Positions 63,627 to 64,000 of a stretch of DNA of 64,000 nt are shown here, piece after piece; the first letter of the stretch is position 1; each line of letters starts with the position of its first letter. The DNA is from Syntrophus gentianae (GTDB lineage: Bacteria; Desulfobacterota; Syntrophia; Syntrophales; Syntrophaceae). The stretch spans positions 147,185 to 211,184 of the forward strand of contig NZ_FOBS01000004.1 in assembly GCF_900109885.1 (NCBI RefSeq). The letters are read 5' to 3'. The notes beneath the pieces were generated by a model. That model did no database searches. It was not told where the DNA came from and saw nothing but the letters and a program-made list of their open reading frames with translations. The position numbers and the translations under genes are program-made.

Positions 63627-63682
63627 AATGACGTATCCTTGCCAAGAATGCCTGATCATCGGGTTCAGGATGCCTATTCCGC

Positions 63683-64000
63683 TGATTTCGCCACTTGATT
63701 CCGGAGGAATCCGCCACCCTGTTCCGATTCAAAGCGCCATGGTGTTCCGGTTGAATCCGCCACCCCTGGTCGGAGCGTAGCGACGCTGGATTTTCAGCTC
63801 TTTTACATAGAAGATTCTTCAGGTCAAGCCGGCATATTTTTTCCTCATCGATTCCCCCTTCATCGACAGATTGATCTTATGGGCATTATGGACCAGCCGG
63901 TCGAGGATGGCGTCGGCAATTGTGGGATCGCCGATTTGTTCATGCCATAAATCCACGGGGAGTTGACTGGTGACAATCGTGGAGGCATGGCCATGTCTTT
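63683..64000. mobile_element. End of an IS21-type insertion sequence
   Basis: From about 63683 the sequence shows repeated short modules related to CGCCAC followed by TTCCG-(A/G)-TT (near 63690, 63712 and 63741), the multiple-terminal-repeat pattern of IS21 elements, then the end of istB. The other end is outside the window. Confidence 0.7.
63819..64000 (-). CDS. istB: IS21 helper ATPase IstB (partial, C-terminal part)
   Basis: The minus-strand frame enters from the right edge and ends at a stop at 63819. It gives the IstB end: [39 protein letters not shown] and [10 protein letters not shown]. It assists the IstA transposase by choosing target DNA. No breaks are seen in the visible part. Confidence 0.9.
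   Translation of the reverse strand, partial: RHGHASTIVTSQLPVDLWHEQIGDPTIADAILDRLVHNAHKINLSMKGESMRKKYAGLT

Noticed and set aside
1..64000. CRISPR arrays or prophage
   Set aside because: No regularly spaced repeats and no phage structural, integrase or terminase genes were seen.

Overview
The window reads like the chromosome of a strictly anaerobic, probably syntrophic deltaproteobacterium (Desulfobacterota, Syntrophales/Syntrophus-like). This placement is an inference from gene content: a six-subunit Rnf complex, MobB and FdhE for formate dehydrogenase maturation, a menaquinone pathway, a CoA-ligase/3-hydroxyacyl-CoA dehydrogenase catabolic cluster, and dense co-directional gene packing. No rRNA or other phylogenetic marker is present to settle it.

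Layout. 2-6832 (+): a catabolic cluster with the C-terminal part of a PEP-synthase-like phosphotransferase, an Old Yellow Enzyme-type reductase, an acyl/aryl-CoA ligase, a 3-hydroxyacyl-CoA dehydrogenase and an aromatic-acid-type MFS importer, separated by strong hairpins. 6985-17552: housekeeping and small modules, namely a cysteine hydrolase, a PilZ protein, RidA-CcdA-TlpA plus a DsbC-like protein (periplasmic thiol chemistry), ThiM-ThiE, an atypical HAD protein, MenG/UbiE-HtpX, PspC and RNase HI. 17593-22558: MobB and FdhE (divergent), Nth, PolX, SecG and tRNA-Leu(GAG). 22997-24805: a FabG-like SDR and a DUF2080-GNAT pair. 24945-35236 (-): rnfCDGEAB, preceded upstream by a radical SAM protein, an ABC-2 exporter, ApbE and an RseC-like protein; ApbE and RseC fit maturation or support of the flavinylated Rnf subunits.

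35340-47043 is the most unusual part. A divergent cluster encodes a large lipoprotein heme dioxygenase of the cyclooxygenase/alpha-dioxygenase type, a beta-propeller lipoprotein, a FecR-domain protein and a membrane protein on one side. On the other side are two catalase-like (allene-oxide-synthase-like) hemoproteins, one lacking the distal histidine, a DyP-type peroxidase and two proteins of unknown family. Together they look like a fatty-acid peroxide (oxylipin) or peroxide-handling system in an otherwise anaerobic genome.

47060-52176 (-) holds a UspA protein and menC-menE-menH-menA, which with the MenG at 14318 covers much of menaquinone synthesis. 52401-54314 carries a split purH (stand-alone AICAR transformylase) and an archaeal-type IMP cyclohydrolase PurO, a pair typical of Clostridia, next to a decayed IS66 transposase. 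From there to the end the sequence is more AT-rich and looks accessory: small orphan genes, SHOCT and ferritin-like exported proteins, an unusual ClC channel, UspA, NhaA behind a structured leader and a 31-residue membrane peptide, a DUF389-OmpA-like fusion, a broken mannosyl-3-phosphoglycerate phosphatase, and the end of an IS21-type element (istB).
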